Below are positions 63,874 to 64,000 of a stretch of 64,000 nt of DNA, piece by piece; within the stretch, counting starts at the first letter, position 1; every line of letters starts with the position of its first letter. Position numbers and translations under genes: made by a program. Source of the stretch: JAJFUV01 sp964561215 (GTDB lineage: Bacteria; Acidobacteriota; Terriglobia; Bryobacterales; Bryobacteraceae); the NCBI GenBank assembly GCA_964561215.1, contig CAZLOS010000009.1, positions 1 to 64,000 of the forward strand, written 5' to 3'. The notes beneath the pieces were generated by a model, which was given only the letters and a program-made list of their open reading frames with translations, was not told the DNA's origin and did no database searches.

Positions 63874-64000
63874 CTACCAGCCCATCACCCGGCGCACGTA
63901 ATCCCGGCTGAGCTTGAAGCATTCGCGAAGCGGGCGTTCGGGGAGTCTCCCCGTGGAACTGGTCAACTCGATGACCAGCGTGCCCTTGAAATTGGCCGTG
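63874..64000 (-). CDS. Sugar-phosphate isomerase/epimerase-like protein (partial, C-terminus)
   Basis: The minus strand is open from the window edge to a TAG at 63874. The 41 residues (GTLVIELTSSTGRLPERPLR, then SRDYVRRVMGW) match the last strand and helix of xylose-isomerase-like TIM-barrel enzymes (AP endonuclease 2 family). The N-terminal part is outside the window, so no substrate can be suggested. It converges with lptD, six bases apart. Confidence 0.6.
   Translation of the reverse strand, partial: TANFKGTLVIELTSSTGRLPERPLRECFKLSRDYVRRVMGW

Overview
The window is a high-GC, densely coded, gram-negative chromosome segment. Its content suggests a soil-type Acidobacteriota, most likely Bryobacterales/Solibacter-like: a hopanoid operon, an Oar-type TonB-dependent receptor with a carboxypeptidase-regulatory-like N-terminus, many exported glycosidase-like proteins, a GH172/DUF2961 protein, LptD, ClpC and a membrane pyrophosphatase. 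This placement is inferred from gene content and was not computed. I saw no rRNA, tRNA, CRISPR array, insertion sequence or phage gene.

Layout. 1-5.4 kb (minus): hopanoid operon ispH, shc, hpnH, hpnA, hpnG (hpnG cut by the window edge). 5.6-10.1 kb: exported mutarotase-fold protein, GH172-like protein, ArsB/NhaD-type transporter, methyltransferase. 10.1-15.7 kb (minus): Cys-rich protein, dNTP triphosphohydrolase, YfgM-like TPR protein, a LuxR-type response regulator, an RsbW/RsbV-like anti-sigma pair, a DUF4920 protein and a methyltransferase. 15.7-24.6 kb: a large OYE/Fe-S/GltD fusion flavoenzyme, a GGDEF-EAL protein, a TPR/beta-barrel protein overlapping a PgaB/GHL-like hydrolase, and LolD. 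24.7-29.9 kb: ClpC and H+-pyrophosphatase. 30-42.2 kb: a carbohydrate locus with a GH42-like protein, GH2, sialidase, ROK regulator, Oar-type TonB receptor and another TIM-barrel hydrolase. 42.3-52.2 kb: lytic transglycosylase, DUF2339 protein, M48 lipoprotein, a two-gene HU-like / HU-TIR unit, TPR protein, UvrC, two metallophosphoesterases and a decayed glycosyltransferase. 52.3-64 kb: a PfkB kinase / GT39-like / DapF-like overlapping operon, a six-hairpin glycosidase with a fucose-isomerase-like protein, an RDD protein with Pgi, LptD, and the C-terminus of a sugar-phosphate isomerase-like protein.

How the genes fit together. The first operon links the last step of the MEP pathway (IspH) to squalene cyclisation and hopanoid side-chain extension. 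The 30-42 kb block looks like a glycan import and hydrolysis locus: the ROK repressor gene is divergent from the TonB receptor gene, whose promoter has a near-consensus core with one palindrome in its spacer and another just upstream.

Most unusual items: a compact arm-less HU-like protein followed by a TIR protein whose N-terminus repeats half of the same HU fold; a DapF homologue with both catalytic cysteines changed to serine; an OYE + three [4Fe-4S] + FAD/NADPH fusion; a UvrC lacking its C-terminal helix-hairpin-helix domain; and a terminator-like hairpin in the leader of the pyrophosphatase gene.
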